Assembly: GCA_963678075.2 (NCBI GenBank)
Contig: CAXXPK010000003.1
Location: forward strand, 186,001-250,000
DNA from: Oleispirillum sp963678075
Lineage (GTDB): Bacteria; Pseudomonadota; Alphaproteobacteria; Rhodospirillales; Rhodospirillaceae
Length of the DNA stretch: 64,000 nt
Reading direction: 5' to 3'
The translations under genes were made by a program, and so were the position numbers. A model generated the notes under the pieces. The model made no database searches, had not been told where the DNA came from, and saw nothing but the letters and a program-made list of their open reading frames with translations. Position 1 is the first letter of the stretch. Each line of letters opens with the position of its first letter. Below, piece by piece: positions 8,846-17,700 of this stretch.

Positions 8846-9691
8846 GGCTCAGGACTCATTAAGGTTCGATCCAGAAGAGGAGGAGTACCGCGATGATGAC
8901 GGCGGCAAAGAAGATATCCGCGCATCGGTCATATCGGGTGTGGATACGCCGCCAATCCTTGAGGCGAGCGAAGAGGTTCTCGATCCTATGACGCTGGCGA
9001 TAGAGGGTTTTGTCGTAAGCGTACTGGGTTTTGCGATGACGCATTGGCGGGATGCATGTAGCGATCCCTCGCTGTGTCAAAGCCTCTCGAAGGGGATCAC
9101 CGTCATAGCCCTTGTCGGCGATCAGGACGTTGGCCTTGGGAAATAGGTCGAGCAACAGCATCGCGCCTTTGTGATCGCTCATTTGCCCCTCGCTGAGCAG
9201 CAGGATGAGGGGCCTTCCTTGTCCGTCGCAAATCGCATGAAGCTTGGAGTTCAGCCCGCCTTTTGTGCGTCCGATACATCGGGGAAGAGCCCCTTTTTAT
9301 AGAGGCTCGCGGCGGTCCGATGAGCTTTCAGGTGGGTTGCATCGATCATCAACCGGTCTGGAGGGCCAGCCTCTCCCGTCAAGGCCGCGAAGATCTGGCT
9401 GAACACCCCAAGTCGGCTCCAGCGAACGAAACGATTATAGAGGGTTTTGTGGGGGCCATAGACAGGTGGTGCATTTCGCCACCGTAAGCCGTTGCGGATC
9501 ACATGAACGATGCCGCTGATCACTCGCCGATCATCAACCTGCGGCACGCCATGCGATAGCGGGAAATGCGGCTCGATCTTCGCCAGCTGCCTCTCTGACA
9601 ACCAAAACAGATCACTCATGGATGGGGTCCTCCCTCCCATGAGTGAATCAGCCGCCGATCTGCCTGACAATAATTTAATGGGTCCTGAGCC
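8846..9691 (-). mobile_element. IS5-family (IS427-like) insertion sequence, copy 2, 846 bp
   Basis: Same terminal repeats and length as copy 1. TA stands on both sides (GCTTA before, TAGCG after), but the outer genes do not match each other. The left flank matches the left flank of copy 3 as halves of one coiled-coil gene, and the right flank matches the right flank of copy 3. Copy 2 is thus a recombination product of an inversion with copy 3. Confidence 0.95.
8859..9619 (-). CDS. IS5-family transposase, -1 frameshift (copy 2)
   Basis: OrfA from 9619, OrfB to 8859, joined at the A4 slippage site. The DDE residues are intact. Differences from copy 1 are point changes only (for example SDHKG instead of SDYKG at the OrfB internal Met). 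No stop codon interrupts OrfB, so this copy may be active. Confidence 0.88.
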
Positions 9692-9948
9692 TAGCGCTGC
9701 CCATCTGCCGCCGCGATGCGGCGGCGGCTCACGGGGCATCGATCGCCACCGCGCTTTCCGGCCGTGCCGACCGCTGGCCCGACTATCGCGCCGAGATCGC
9801 GTCCCGCTGCGCGGCGGCCGATCGCGCCGACCCCGCGTTCGTGGTGCCGCTGTCCTTGGGCCTTGGCTTTTCCGAGAAATGGCAGGCGCACAACGCCATG
9901 CTGGAGGATCTGAGCCGACGGATCGAAGGCGAAGCCACAAACGTCTGA
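9692..9948 (+). pseudogene. C-terminal fragment of the cbiZ-like gene, displaced by inversion
   Basis: Reading from IS copy 2: ALPICRRDAAAAHGASIATALSG continuing through CAAADRADPAFVVPLSLGLGF to EDLSRRIEGEATNV and TGA at 9946-9948. There is no start codon, so the 5' part lies elsewhere. If the 9692-12211 segment is flipped back, this fragment follows the cbiZ-like frame that ends HVHDQLNWG at IS copy 3 in the same codon phase, with TA against CA at the target bases. I do not recognise the domain by itself. It may be a C-terminal extension of the amidohydrolase or a fused partner. Confidence 0.65.
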
Positions 9949-9963
9949 TCCGTCCTGGGCAAA

Positions 9964-10709
9964 TCAGACGCGGCGCAGGGCCTCGGACGCCTTGAATGCC
10001 TCGCGCAGCCAGTTGCGCACCGTCCGCACCTTGGGCATCAGCAGATTTTCGGCGGGGCAGACAAAGTAATAGGATGCCGGACGCGGAACCTCGAAGTCCG
10101 CCGCCATCAGATCGTTTTCGAGGGCAATCCCCAGGCCGTCGGCGGTGGCGCGCAACGAATGCGCCGAATGGGTAAAACGGAACCCCCCGGCAATTCGATG
10201 CCGGGCAGACCGGCGGCCCGCAGCCAGTCCGCCCAATCGCCGTACCCATAGTGAATCGAGGCATCGACGTTTTCGCGCGCATAACCGACGTCGTCCATGG
10301 TGTCTTTGACGCGCACGTCGAAATCCGGATACTTCTCGCGGAAGGTCTGCAGCCGCGGCACCAGCCAAGTGGCGGTCAGACTGGGCGGCGAGGTCAAGGT
10401 CAGAACATCGATGTTGATGATGTTGGACAGGTCTCGGGTCGCCTGTTCGATCTGATCGAACGCCATCCGCACCTTCAGTACATAGATCTCACCGGCGCCG
10501 GTGAGACGAAGCGACCGATTCATGCAGTGGAACAACCGCATGCCGAGAACGGTTTCCAGGTTGTGGATTTGGCGGCTGACCGCGGAAGGCGTAACGCTCA
10601 ACTCATCGGCCGCGTCCTTGAAGCTCAAGTGACGCGCGGCGGATTCGAAACTACGTAGCGCGACCAAAGACGGCAACGTCCGGCTCACGGCGACCCCAAA
10701 CCCGACCAT
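9964..10709 (-). pseudogene. LysR-family (GcvA-like) transcriptional regulator, internal deletion and frameshift
   Basis: The N-terminal winged HTH is clear (LPSLVALRSFESAARHLSF, KDAADELSVTPSAVSRQIHNLE, LGMRLFHCMNRSLRLTGAG). The start MVGFGVAVSRTLPS is at 10709. The substrate domain is normal up to DASIHYGYGDW and then jumps to ADWLRAAGLPGIELPGG, which skips roughly 45 residues usual in this family. A frameshift near 10180 moves the rest (FTHSAHSLRATADGLGIALENDLMAADFE to KASEALRRV) into another frame. The gene is dead as a regulator. It lies inside the inverted segment, next to the dehydratase pseudogene it may once have controlled. Confidence 0.8.
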
Positions 10710-11010
10710 CTTCCCGACACAATTCGACAGGGTATTAAAGCCGATTTTCCAGACACAGGCAAAGCATTCCGGTCGCGCGCGCAGGCCGGGGAAAAACCAA
10801 CAACCTTTCAATCCCAACCCAACCGAAAAGGCCGACCGGACACCGGGCGGGGGACGCCCGCCCGGCGTGCAAGGAAAAGGCCCCAACCCGCGCCATAAGG
10901 AACGAGGGGACAGGCGCGAAGCCGGGGCCTTTTACCCTTTCCTGCCAATCGGACGGCGGGATCTTCCGCCGGAAACGCGGGGGGTTAAACCGCGATCCTG
11001 GCTTCCGCCT

Positions 11011-11862
11011 TCATGGCAAGTGCCCCCCTGGGTTCAGGGCCCAGAGGGCATACGCTCCGTCATCGGACTGTGGGGTCTTGCAGCCGTGAATGGTTAACGG
11101 AGCCGTATCGAAGACCGGGCTGACCGCCCGGAACGAGAACGACGTCAGCCTCGCGCCGGGAACCTCGGTCCGGATCAGATCCACCAACAGGGTGGCGGTC
11201 AGCGGGCCGTGGAAGACGAGGCCGGGATAGCCTTCCTCGTCGGTGCAGAAGCTGCGGTCGTAGTGAATGCGGTGACCGTTGAAGGTCAGCGCCGAATAGC
11301 GGAACAAAAGCACCGGATCGGGGGTCACGGTACGCGAGAACGCGGGCGTCGCCGGCGCCGGAAGCGGCTTCGGCTTGGCCGCGCCGGGCGGATCGTAATC
11401 GCGATAGACGATGTCGTGCTCTTCCGTCAGGCAAGACACCCCGCCCTGGAAAATTTCGTGCAGCACGGTCACGAACACCAGGGGGCCGGTCTTGCCCTCC
11501 TTCACCTGCACGTCCTTGACGGTGGATACCTTCTCGGCGGCGGCACCGACTTCCAGCGGGGCCGTCTAGGTCAGGCGCCCGCCCGCCCACATCCGCCGCG
11601 GCGGCGGCACCGGCGGCAGAAAACCGCCCAGCGCCGGATGCCCGTCGCGCCCCAAAATGGACCGGCGCATCCGCGGCATGAAGAACGGCCAGTGCCACAG
11701 GGGAGGCAAGGGATCGCCCGACAGCGGCAAGGGGTCATCGCGATCAATGGTCGCCGACATCGCGGCGACCTGAATAGCCGTGATCTCGTCCCGCACCGTT
11801 TCGGTGCGCCCGATCCAGGACCTTAAGTGATCCGCCTCGCGTTGGTCGAGATCGCCCGCCAT
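11011..11862 (-). pseudogene. HTD2/mesaconyl-C4-CoA hydratase-type dehydratase with in-frame amber stop
   Basis: Start MAGDLDQREADHL at 11862. The N-terminal half (DPLPLSGDPLPPLWHWPFFMPRM, GGFLPPVPPPRRMWAGGRLT) and the C-terminal half (GPLVFVTVLHEIFQ, RYSALTFNGHRIHYDRSF, EEGYPGLVFHGPLTATLL) together match the FAS1-like dehydratase/HTD2 family (MaoC hot-dog fold), which hydrates or dehydrates acyl-CoA thioesters. A TAG at 11566-11568 separates them in the same frame; nothing else is wrong. Either the gene is a recent nonsense mutant or this is sequence error. The true substrate cannot be told from sequence. Confidence 0.82.
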
Positions 11863-12073
11863 CGCCCGATACCCCACCGCTCCATCCGCCGCTTGCGGAC
11901 TATAAATCCACTTTTTCCAGAGTAGAAAGCCGCCGCAACCTCCGCAAACGATCGTTTTTCATCCTTCGCATGAATCGAATTCCACCATCCGCCCCGTAAC
12001 GGCGCTGGACGCGGCGGCGCATTGTGGCACAGTGGAACAGGCTAGCTATCCGGGGGCTTTAAGCGAAACCACG
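11863..12073. other. intergenic region inside the inverted segment
   Basis: About 210 bases between the divergent dehydratase pseudogene and the coiled-coil gene fragment. It must hold the promoters of both; a weak AT-rich stretch lies near 11900-11960. I see no gene or RNA. Confidence 0.5.
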
Positions 12074-12211
12074 ATGGCCGCCGCATCCGACGAATTCGCC
12101 ATTAACGAACAGGAAAGAACCGATCGCCACCTGCGGAAAACCGTACGCGCCCTGCGCGATGCGCTGGACACGGCGGAAGCGAACCGCGACGCGACGATTC
12201 AGGACGCCCTA
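12074..12211 (+). pseudogene. N-terminal part of the small coiled-coil protein (C-terminal part at 8637-8845)
   Basis: ATG at 12074 opens MAAASDEFAINEQERTDRHL and continues RKTVRALRDALDTAEANRDATIQDAL, ending at IS copy 3 with the codon CTA. The amphipathic Ala/Arg/Glu-rich pattern matches the fragment at 8637-8845. Removing the IS and one TA joins DAL directly to SLSLSRGTIAQ in frame. The open frame continues into the transposase, giving a hybrid reading with no biological partner. Function of the intact protein is unknown. Confidence 0.78.
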
Positions 12212-13057
12212 GGTTCAGGACCCGTTAAATTATTGTCAGGCAGATCGGCGGCTGATTCACTCATGGGAGGGAGGACCCCATCCACGAGTGATCTGTTTTG
12301 GTTGTCAGAGAGGCAGTTGGTGAAGACCGAGCCGCATTTCCCGCTATCGCATGGCGTGCCGCGGGTTGATGATCGGCGAGTGATCAGCGGCATCGTTCAT
12401 GTGATCCGCAACGGCTTACGGTGGCGAGATGCACCACCTGTCTATGGCCCCCACAAAACCCTCTATAATCGTTTCGTTCGCTGGAGCCGACTTGGGGTGT
12501 TCAGCCGGATCTTCGCGGCCTTGACGGGAGAGGCTGGCCCTCCAGACCGGTTGATGATCGATGCAACCCACCTGAAAGCTCATCGGACCGCCGCGAGCCT
12601 CTATAAAAAGGGGCTCTTCCCCGATGTATCGGACGCACAAAAGGCGGACTGAACTCCAAGCTTCATGCGGTTTGCGACGGACAAGGAAGGCCCCTCATCC
12701 TGCTGCTCAGCGAGGGGCAAATGAGCGATTACAAAGGCGCGATGCTGTTGCTCGACCCATTTCCCAAGGCCAACGTCCTGATCGCCGACAAGGGCTATGA
12801 CGGTGATCCCCTTCGAGAGGCTTTGACACAGAGAGGGATCGCTACATGCATCCCGCCAATGCGTCATCGCAAAACCCAGTACGCTTACGACAAAACCTTC
12901 TATCGCCAGCGTCATAGGATCGAGAACCTCTTCGCTCGCCTCAAGGATTGGCGGCGTATCCACACCCGATATGACCGATGCGCGGATATCTTCTTTGCCG
13001 CCGTCATCATCGCGGTACTCCTCCTCTTCTGGATCGAACCTTAATGAGTCCTGAGCC
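12212..13057 (+). mobile_element. IS5-family (IS427-like) insertion sequence, copy 3, 846 bp
   Basis: Terminal repeats slightly drifted (GGTTCAGGACCCGTTAA at the left). TA precedes it but TG follows it (CCCTA on the left, TGGGC on the right). Opposite orientation to copy 2; recombination between the two inverted the DNA between them. The right flank cuts the cbiZ-like gene. Confidence 0.95.
12284..13044 (+). CDS. IS5-family transposase, usual ATG mutated to ACG (copy 3)
   Basis: OrfA/OrfB as in copy 1, joined at the A4 slippage site. The usual start codon of OrfA is ACG here (12284-12286). Translation could start instead at the in-frame ATG at 12263 (MGGRTPSTSDLFW), or be driven from the coiled-coil gene frame. 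OrfA ends QKAD instead of QKAG. OrfB has no internal stop. The DDE residues are present. Confidence 0.8.
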
Positions 13058-14012
13058 TGGGCCCCAATTCAGTTGGTCGTGAACATGCAAAAACCCGGCG
13101 ACGGCCAGCGCGGTCATCGGGTCGCGGTCGAAGACGTGCGGACCCCGGCGCACGCCGTCGCGGATCGCTTCGGGCAACAGCGGCAACACGGCCTCGGTCA
13201 GGGCGGTGTCGCCCAGGCCGAAGCGTTCCATCAGGTGGGTGCAGGAGCACCGCGCGGTCGGGTGCAGGTTGTTCTGGAAGATCAGGGGTCTCCTTGATCG
13301 CGCGCTTCACCGCCTTGCCGATCGGTTCCCCCGCCGTGGTGTGGTGTCCGGCGCCGCGCAGCGGCAGGGCGTCGCCGGAAACCGGCGCGCAGACCGCGTT
13401 CTGGTCTGTGCCGGTGCCGGTGGCGAGTTCGGCGGAGTAACGAGAGGGGACGGAGAGCTCTTGCAACGCGGCGGTCTTTGCCTCGGTCGCGGTCATTACC
13501 GCGCGGACCAACGCGCCGTCCAGCATCGGCTGGTTGACGACGATCATCACGTTGATGGTGCCGAAGGCGGGCGGCGCTTCGCGGACGATGGCGGTGTGGC
13601 GGCCATCGTATTCATGGCACGAGGCCGGGTCCCCGACGCGCGCCGCGTTGCCTTCGACCCCGCCGGTCGCGGCGGCGACCACCGAAATCTCGCGAAAAGT
13701 TTCGCGCGCCACCGCCAGATTGTTCATGTTGGCGGCGGCACCCAGCTGCGCCGCCTTCAGACCGCCCAGTCCGTGACCCTCCAGCACCGCGTCGGCTTAC
13801 AAATCCTGACGTTCAAGGATCTTCGGTCGTGGGTGGAGGGACAGGGGGCCGGGTTCGCAGCCCTGGTGGTTGAAGACCAAGTCCAGACCCTCGACAAGGC
13901 CGCCGTTGGCGAAACTGGTGGAAATCACGCGGTGGGGGGAAAGAAAGCGCAGGGCGACGAATTTGTCGTCGCGATGCAGTTCGACGGCATTGAAAAAGGT
14001 GTCGAGCAACAT
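13058..14012 (-). pseudogene. cbiZ: adenosylcobinamide amidohydrolase (CbiZ-like), nonsense + frameshift + IS truncation
   Basis: CbiZ cleaves adenosylcobinamide or pseudo-B12 to adenosylcobyric acid in corrinoid salvage. N-terminus MLLDTFFNAVELHRDDKFVALRF at 14012. A TAA at 13797-13799 interrupts the frame, after which ADAVLEGHGLGGLKAAQLGAAA, MNNLAVARETFREISVVAAA and TGGVEGNAARVGDPAS continue in the same frame. TGTGTDQNAVC and GAGHHTTAGEPIGKAVKRAI are family motifs. A frameshift near 13270-13290 shifts the end (HLMERFGLGDTALTEAVLP to HVHDQLNWGP), which is then cut by IS copy 3; 9692-9948 is probably the missing tail. It lies directly downstream of btuB under a cobalamin riboswitch. Confidence 0.82.
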
Positions 14013-14081
14013 CGGTTTATCCTTTCGCGTGAGAAGAAAGAACCCCGGACGCCCGCAGCGCGGCGTCCGGGGCGGCGATGA

Positions 14082-16035
14082 TCAGTAGGTGAGGGTCGGG
14101 CCGACGTAGCCGCCCCGTCCCGCGGTGGCATACCCGGGAGACGCCGTGTAGTAGTGATGGTCGAACAGGTTCTCGACGCGGCCATAGACCTTCGCCCAGT
14201 CGGTGACCTGGTAGCTGCTGCCGAAGTCAACCACGGTGTAGCCGCCCACGAAGGCGGTGTTGCTGGTCTTGCTCCACGAGGCGGCGCGGGCCTTCCCCCA
14301 CACGGACAGACCCTCGACCTCGTCCGGGGCGTAGGTGACGCGGACCGAGCCGGTGTTGCGCGGACTACGCTGGATCACGCCGTCGGTGGTGTTGTCGCGT
14401 GCCCGGGCGTAGGTGTGGGCGCCGGTGATCGTCAGTTCGTGGCTGGGGTGCAGGGTCACGGTGTTCTCGATCCCTTCGGAGCACACCGAGGCGAGGTTCA
14501 CGTAGTGGGAGCCACTCGTGTTCCCCGCCGTGATGTATTTCGCGTCGTTGATGTACGCGATCATGTCGTTGACGTTGGTGCGGAAGAAGGTGGTGCCGAC
14601 GTCCACCTTGTTCTTGATCACGCTTTGGTCCACGCCGATGTCGAAGCTGCGGGATTTTTCCGGTTGCAGATCCTCGTTGCCGACGTTGTTGGGGTAGTAC
14701 ATTTGCCCCAGGTTCGGCGCGTAGAAGCCGGTGCCGTAGCTGGTATGCAGGCGGGTGCCCGATTCGGGAATGTAGTAGCCGACGGTGGCGCGATAGGTGT
14801 TGTGCTTCTTGACGCGCTGGTTGTCTTCCTGCCGCGCGCCCGCGGTCAGGGTCAGCTTTTTGTCTAGCATCTGTAGCTGATAGTTGCCGAAGTGCCCGTC
14901 GTTCGTGACTGTCTTGCCGGTGATCTTGAAGGTATTGGCGAATTCGCGCTGACGATCGAAGCCGAAGACGAAGGTGTGGTTGTCAACCGGCCTCAGGGCA
15001 CGCCTGATAGGCGTAGAAGTTGCGTCCGCCGTCGTGCCAGCCGCTGCTGTTGTCGCGCGTGCCGTTGTCTAGGAAATAGTCGGATTTGGTGGTAAAACGC
15101 GCCATGCTGACGGTGTTGGACAGCAGGCCGTCGAACATGTCGGCGGTGGTGCCGGTTTTGTAAAGGTTGGAGACGAAGCGGTTGGACCTGTCGGAATCCA
15201 CCAGGGAACTTTTGTCCGTTTCGGATTTGGCTTTCTGATAGTAGCCGGAGGACTCGACGTTGAGGTTGTCGAGGATGCCCACGTTCTTGATGACGTCGGA
15301 TCCGATGCGATAGTTCATCGCCTGGTTCCGGTAGCCGTCCTTTTCGTCCGTTGCTCCGGTTCCTTTCAGATCGCTGTAGTCGAAGCCGTCGGTGGTGAGG
15401 CCCGACATGGTCACGCCGTAATAGACGTCGTCGATGCGGCCGTGGGCGCTCATCGCGCTTTTGTAGGTGTTGTAGGTGCCGCTTTCGAGGGTCAGGCTGC
15501 CCTTCATGGGTTCGGTGCTGTTCTTTCCGGTCTTGGTGTTGACGGCGATCACGCCGGAAACCGCGTTGCTGCCGTAGAGTGAGCTTTGCGAACCGCGCAG
15601 GAATTCGACGCTTTCGACGGCGTCCGCGGGCATCGAGCCGATGTCGAAGTTGCGTCCCAGAAGGCTTCCGGGAGTGGACATCGGGACGCCGTCGATCGTG
15701 ATCAGGACGGTGTTGCCCCCCGGCAGGCCGCGAACCATGATATCCGACGAACTGAGGCTGCGGTTGGTATAGCCGTAATGGGTGATCGAGTTGGTTTCCT
15801 CCAGGGTGTCGAGGACGCTGTAGTTCTGGCGTTCCTCCATCTCCTCGCCGGCGATCACGGAGACCGAACTGCCGACGGTATTGATCGGGGTGGCGGTGCG
15901 GTTGGCGGAGACCACCAGCTTGCCCAGGTTCTCGGTGTCCTCGGCCAGGGCCGGAGCGGCTTGGGCCAGGGCGGCGGTCAGGGCGAGCTGCGCCACGCCG
16001 GTTCGCAGTCGGGTGCGTGATGAATCGTAATGCAT
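14082..16035 (-). pseudogene. btuB: TonB-dependent cobalamin receptor BtuB, frameshifted
   Basis: Start MHYDSSRTRLRTGVAQ at 16035 with a signal peptide ending APALAEDTEN. Plug domain: LVVSANRTATPINTVGSSVSV, DIMVRGLPGGNTVLITIDGVPM, VESVEFLRGSQSSLYGSNAVSGVIAVNTK. Barrel sequence continues to GGRNFYAYQA near 15005. There an indel shifts the frame, and the barrel resumes as DNHTFVFGFDRQ and runs to the outer-membrane C-terminus (GRVENLFDHHYYT, final Y). The start of the second frame at 14870 is not a real start. Regulated by the riboswitch just upstream, and followed by cbiZ, so the pair was a corrinoid import and salvage operon. Confidence 0.87.
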
Positions 16036-16179
16036 TTCTATCCCCCATGGCGCGGAGCAGGGACGTCCGCGCCCGACGTTGTTTTTCATGTCGCAGGGGG
16101 AAGGTTCCCGCCCGCAGGTTCAGGACACTGCGGCGGCGAATAGCCGTTCCCGTGCGCCTCCTCGCGCGGAAAAGCGATG

Positions 16180-16370
16180 CGTGTCGGCAGGTCTCCTGGC
16201 TTGCGGGTCGTCGCGTCCGGCCTGCCTTCCCGGCCTTTCGGCCAGTGGCGTTCGTGGGTCGTTCGCTCGCCGCTCACAGTTGCGGAGGCAGCTTCGGCTT
16301 GGGCGCGCATTCCCCCTGCGCCGCACCGAATTCCCTTTTCATCCGCGGGAAGGTCCCGCGCACACCGACG
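16180..16370 (-). promoter_or_regulatory. cobalamin riboswitch upstream of btuB
   Basis: On the minus strand the sequence carries the conserved core in order: GATGAAAAGGGAA, a GGTGCGG segment, CCGCAACTGTGAGCGGCGAG, GCCACTGGCC, GGGAAGGC, and the B12 box AGCCAGGAGACCTGCC (16187-16202). This layout is that of the AdoCbl riboswitch family, which lowers expression of cobalamin uptake genes when the ligand is abundant. The start of btuB follows about 150 bases downstream. Confidence 0.95.
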
Positions 16371-16488
16371 CGCGCCAGTATGTCGAGGAGGTGGAGGGTG
16401 TCAACGATCATATAACTGTGTATCGTAACTTAAGGTGCATAAATGTGACATTGTTGCAACGGCATGCGTTGCCCGTGGTGGGCGGCGC

Positions 16489-16518
16489 GAAAAAACGAAA
16501 GGGCGGCATGTGCCGCCC
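16489..16518 (-). terminator. rho-independent terminator after tRNA-Leu
   Basis: On the minus strand: stem GGGCGGCA/TGCCGCCC followed by TTTCGTTTTTT. It lies about 20 bases past the tRNA 3' end. Confidence 0.85.
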
Positions 16519-16538
16519 TGATCGGTCTGGTCTGGGAA

Positions 16539-16624
16539 TGGTGCCCCCGGGGAGACTCGAACTCCCACGTCCTAAGGACAACAGATTTTGAGTCTGCCGC
16601 GTCTACCGGTTCCGCCACAGGGGC
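16539..16624 (-). tRNA. tRNA-Leu (anticodon CAA)
   Basis: 86-nt class II tRNA read on the minus strand. Acceptor GCCCC pairs with GGGGC, followed by an encoded CCA. D-loop TGGCGGAACCGGTAGACGC, anticodon arm GCAGACTCAAAATCTG with CAA, a long variable arm and the T-loop GGTTCGAGTC-like segment GAGTTCGAGTCTC are all present. Confidence 0.95.
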
Positions 16625-16735
16625 ATGGCAGGACTTTCGTCCGAAGACCGCCGACTATACGGAGCGAATTTTCTCGGTCAAGTCCCAACTTATACCAGCG
16701 GGTCATGATAAGGGACGGCTGGTATTGGGGGAAAA

Positions 16736-16766
16736 CCGCGGGCGGCCCATTTGGGGCCGCCCGCGG
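16736..16766 (-). terminator. rho-independent terminator of satP
   Basis: Strong hairpin CCGCGGGCGGCCC/GGGCCGCCCGCGG with a 5-base loop, followed by TTTTCCCCC on the minus strand, about 20 bases after the satP stop. Confidence 0.85.
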
Positions 16767-16788
16767 TCGATACCGACGGGGTATCGGG

Positions 16789-17406
16789 TCAGGCCTTGTT
16801 CAGCGGCCACACCACCTTGCCGTGTAGTTCGTTCATCACCTGCGCCAGGCCGGTGTACATGGCGGCCAGGGCGGTCGCCATGCCTTCCCAGCCCGCCAGG
16901 GTGTGGAACAGGTGCGAAACCTCGCTGCCATGGGTGACGTTGGCCAGGATCAGCAGGGCGAACAGCACGATCAACAGACCGAACGTCACCTGCAGCGCGG
17001 TGTTCAGGCGGAACGTCGCCAGGAACAGCACGAACGACATGGCGCCCCAGATGCCCAGGAAGAAGGCCATCGAGGTCGGCGACGCCGGGGTGATGCCGGA
17101 GACCATCTTCGGCAGCATGATCAGGGTGCAAAGGGAAATCCAGAAGCAGCCGTAGGAGGTGAAGGCAACGGTGCCGAAGGTCGCGCCCTTCTTCCATTCC
17201 ATCCAGCCGACGAACAACTGGGCCAGTCCGCCATAGAACAGGCCCATGCCCAGGATCATCGAATCCAGGCCGAAGAAGCCGGCATTGTGGGCATTCAGCA
17301 GAAAGGTGGTCAGGCCAAAGGCGCACAGGCCAAGCGGCGCGGGGTTGGCGGTGGTGTCGGCAATTACGGTCTTGGGCGCCGAAGGATCGATCGCAGGTCC
17401 ACTCAT
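16789..17406 (-). CDS. satP: acetate/succinate transporter SatP (GPR1/FUN34/YaaH family)
   Basis: 205 residues with six predicted membrane helices. The family signature NPAPLGLCAFGLTTFLLNAHNAG sits near residue 22 (consensus NPAPLGL). Then come MGLFYGGLAQLFVGWMEW and the FTSYGCFWISL segment typical of acetate permeases, ending in a short cytoplasmic tail. Full length with a good start (MSGPAIDPS). It precedes a broken OFA-type MFS carrier on the same strand but has its own strong terminator. Likely takes up acetate or other short monocarboxylates with protons. Confidence 0.93.
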   Translation of the reverse strand: MSGPAIDPSAPKTVIADTTANPAPLGLCAFGLTTFLLNAHNAGFFGLDSMILGMGLFYGGLAQLFVGWMEWKKGATFGTVAFTSYGCFWISLCTLIMLPKMVSGITPASPTSMAFFLGIWGAMSFVLFLATFRLNTALQVTFGLLIVLFALLILANVTHGSEVSHLFHTLAGWEGMATALAAMYTGLAQVMNELHGKVVWPLNKA

Positions 17407-17700
17407 TGGTTTTCTCCAGCTTGCGCGTTCGGGTCCATCTCCCGAACGATCGTTTCGTTGGTTTCCATCGAGCCCGGCACGGTCCCCAGAGCGAATCGCA
17501 CACCCCGACCATTCCCTTTGCAGAAAACTCGAAATGCTCGAAGGTTGCTGCGAAGCGGTTGATCGTTAAGCTAACGATCCGTAGTGTATCCTTGCTAAGA
17601 ACAGTTCCAATAAAGGAACAGGCTCCTCCCCCAAGGACGCCCCATTCGGGTACGGCTCCAGCTCATCGAAACCCGGATGATAGACGGTCGGACAACGAAA

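Noticed and set aside
14154..14867. Plus-strand 237-aa ORF opposite btuB
   Set aside because: Valine/Gly-rich antisense shadow of the TonB receptor; no ribosome site and no motifs.
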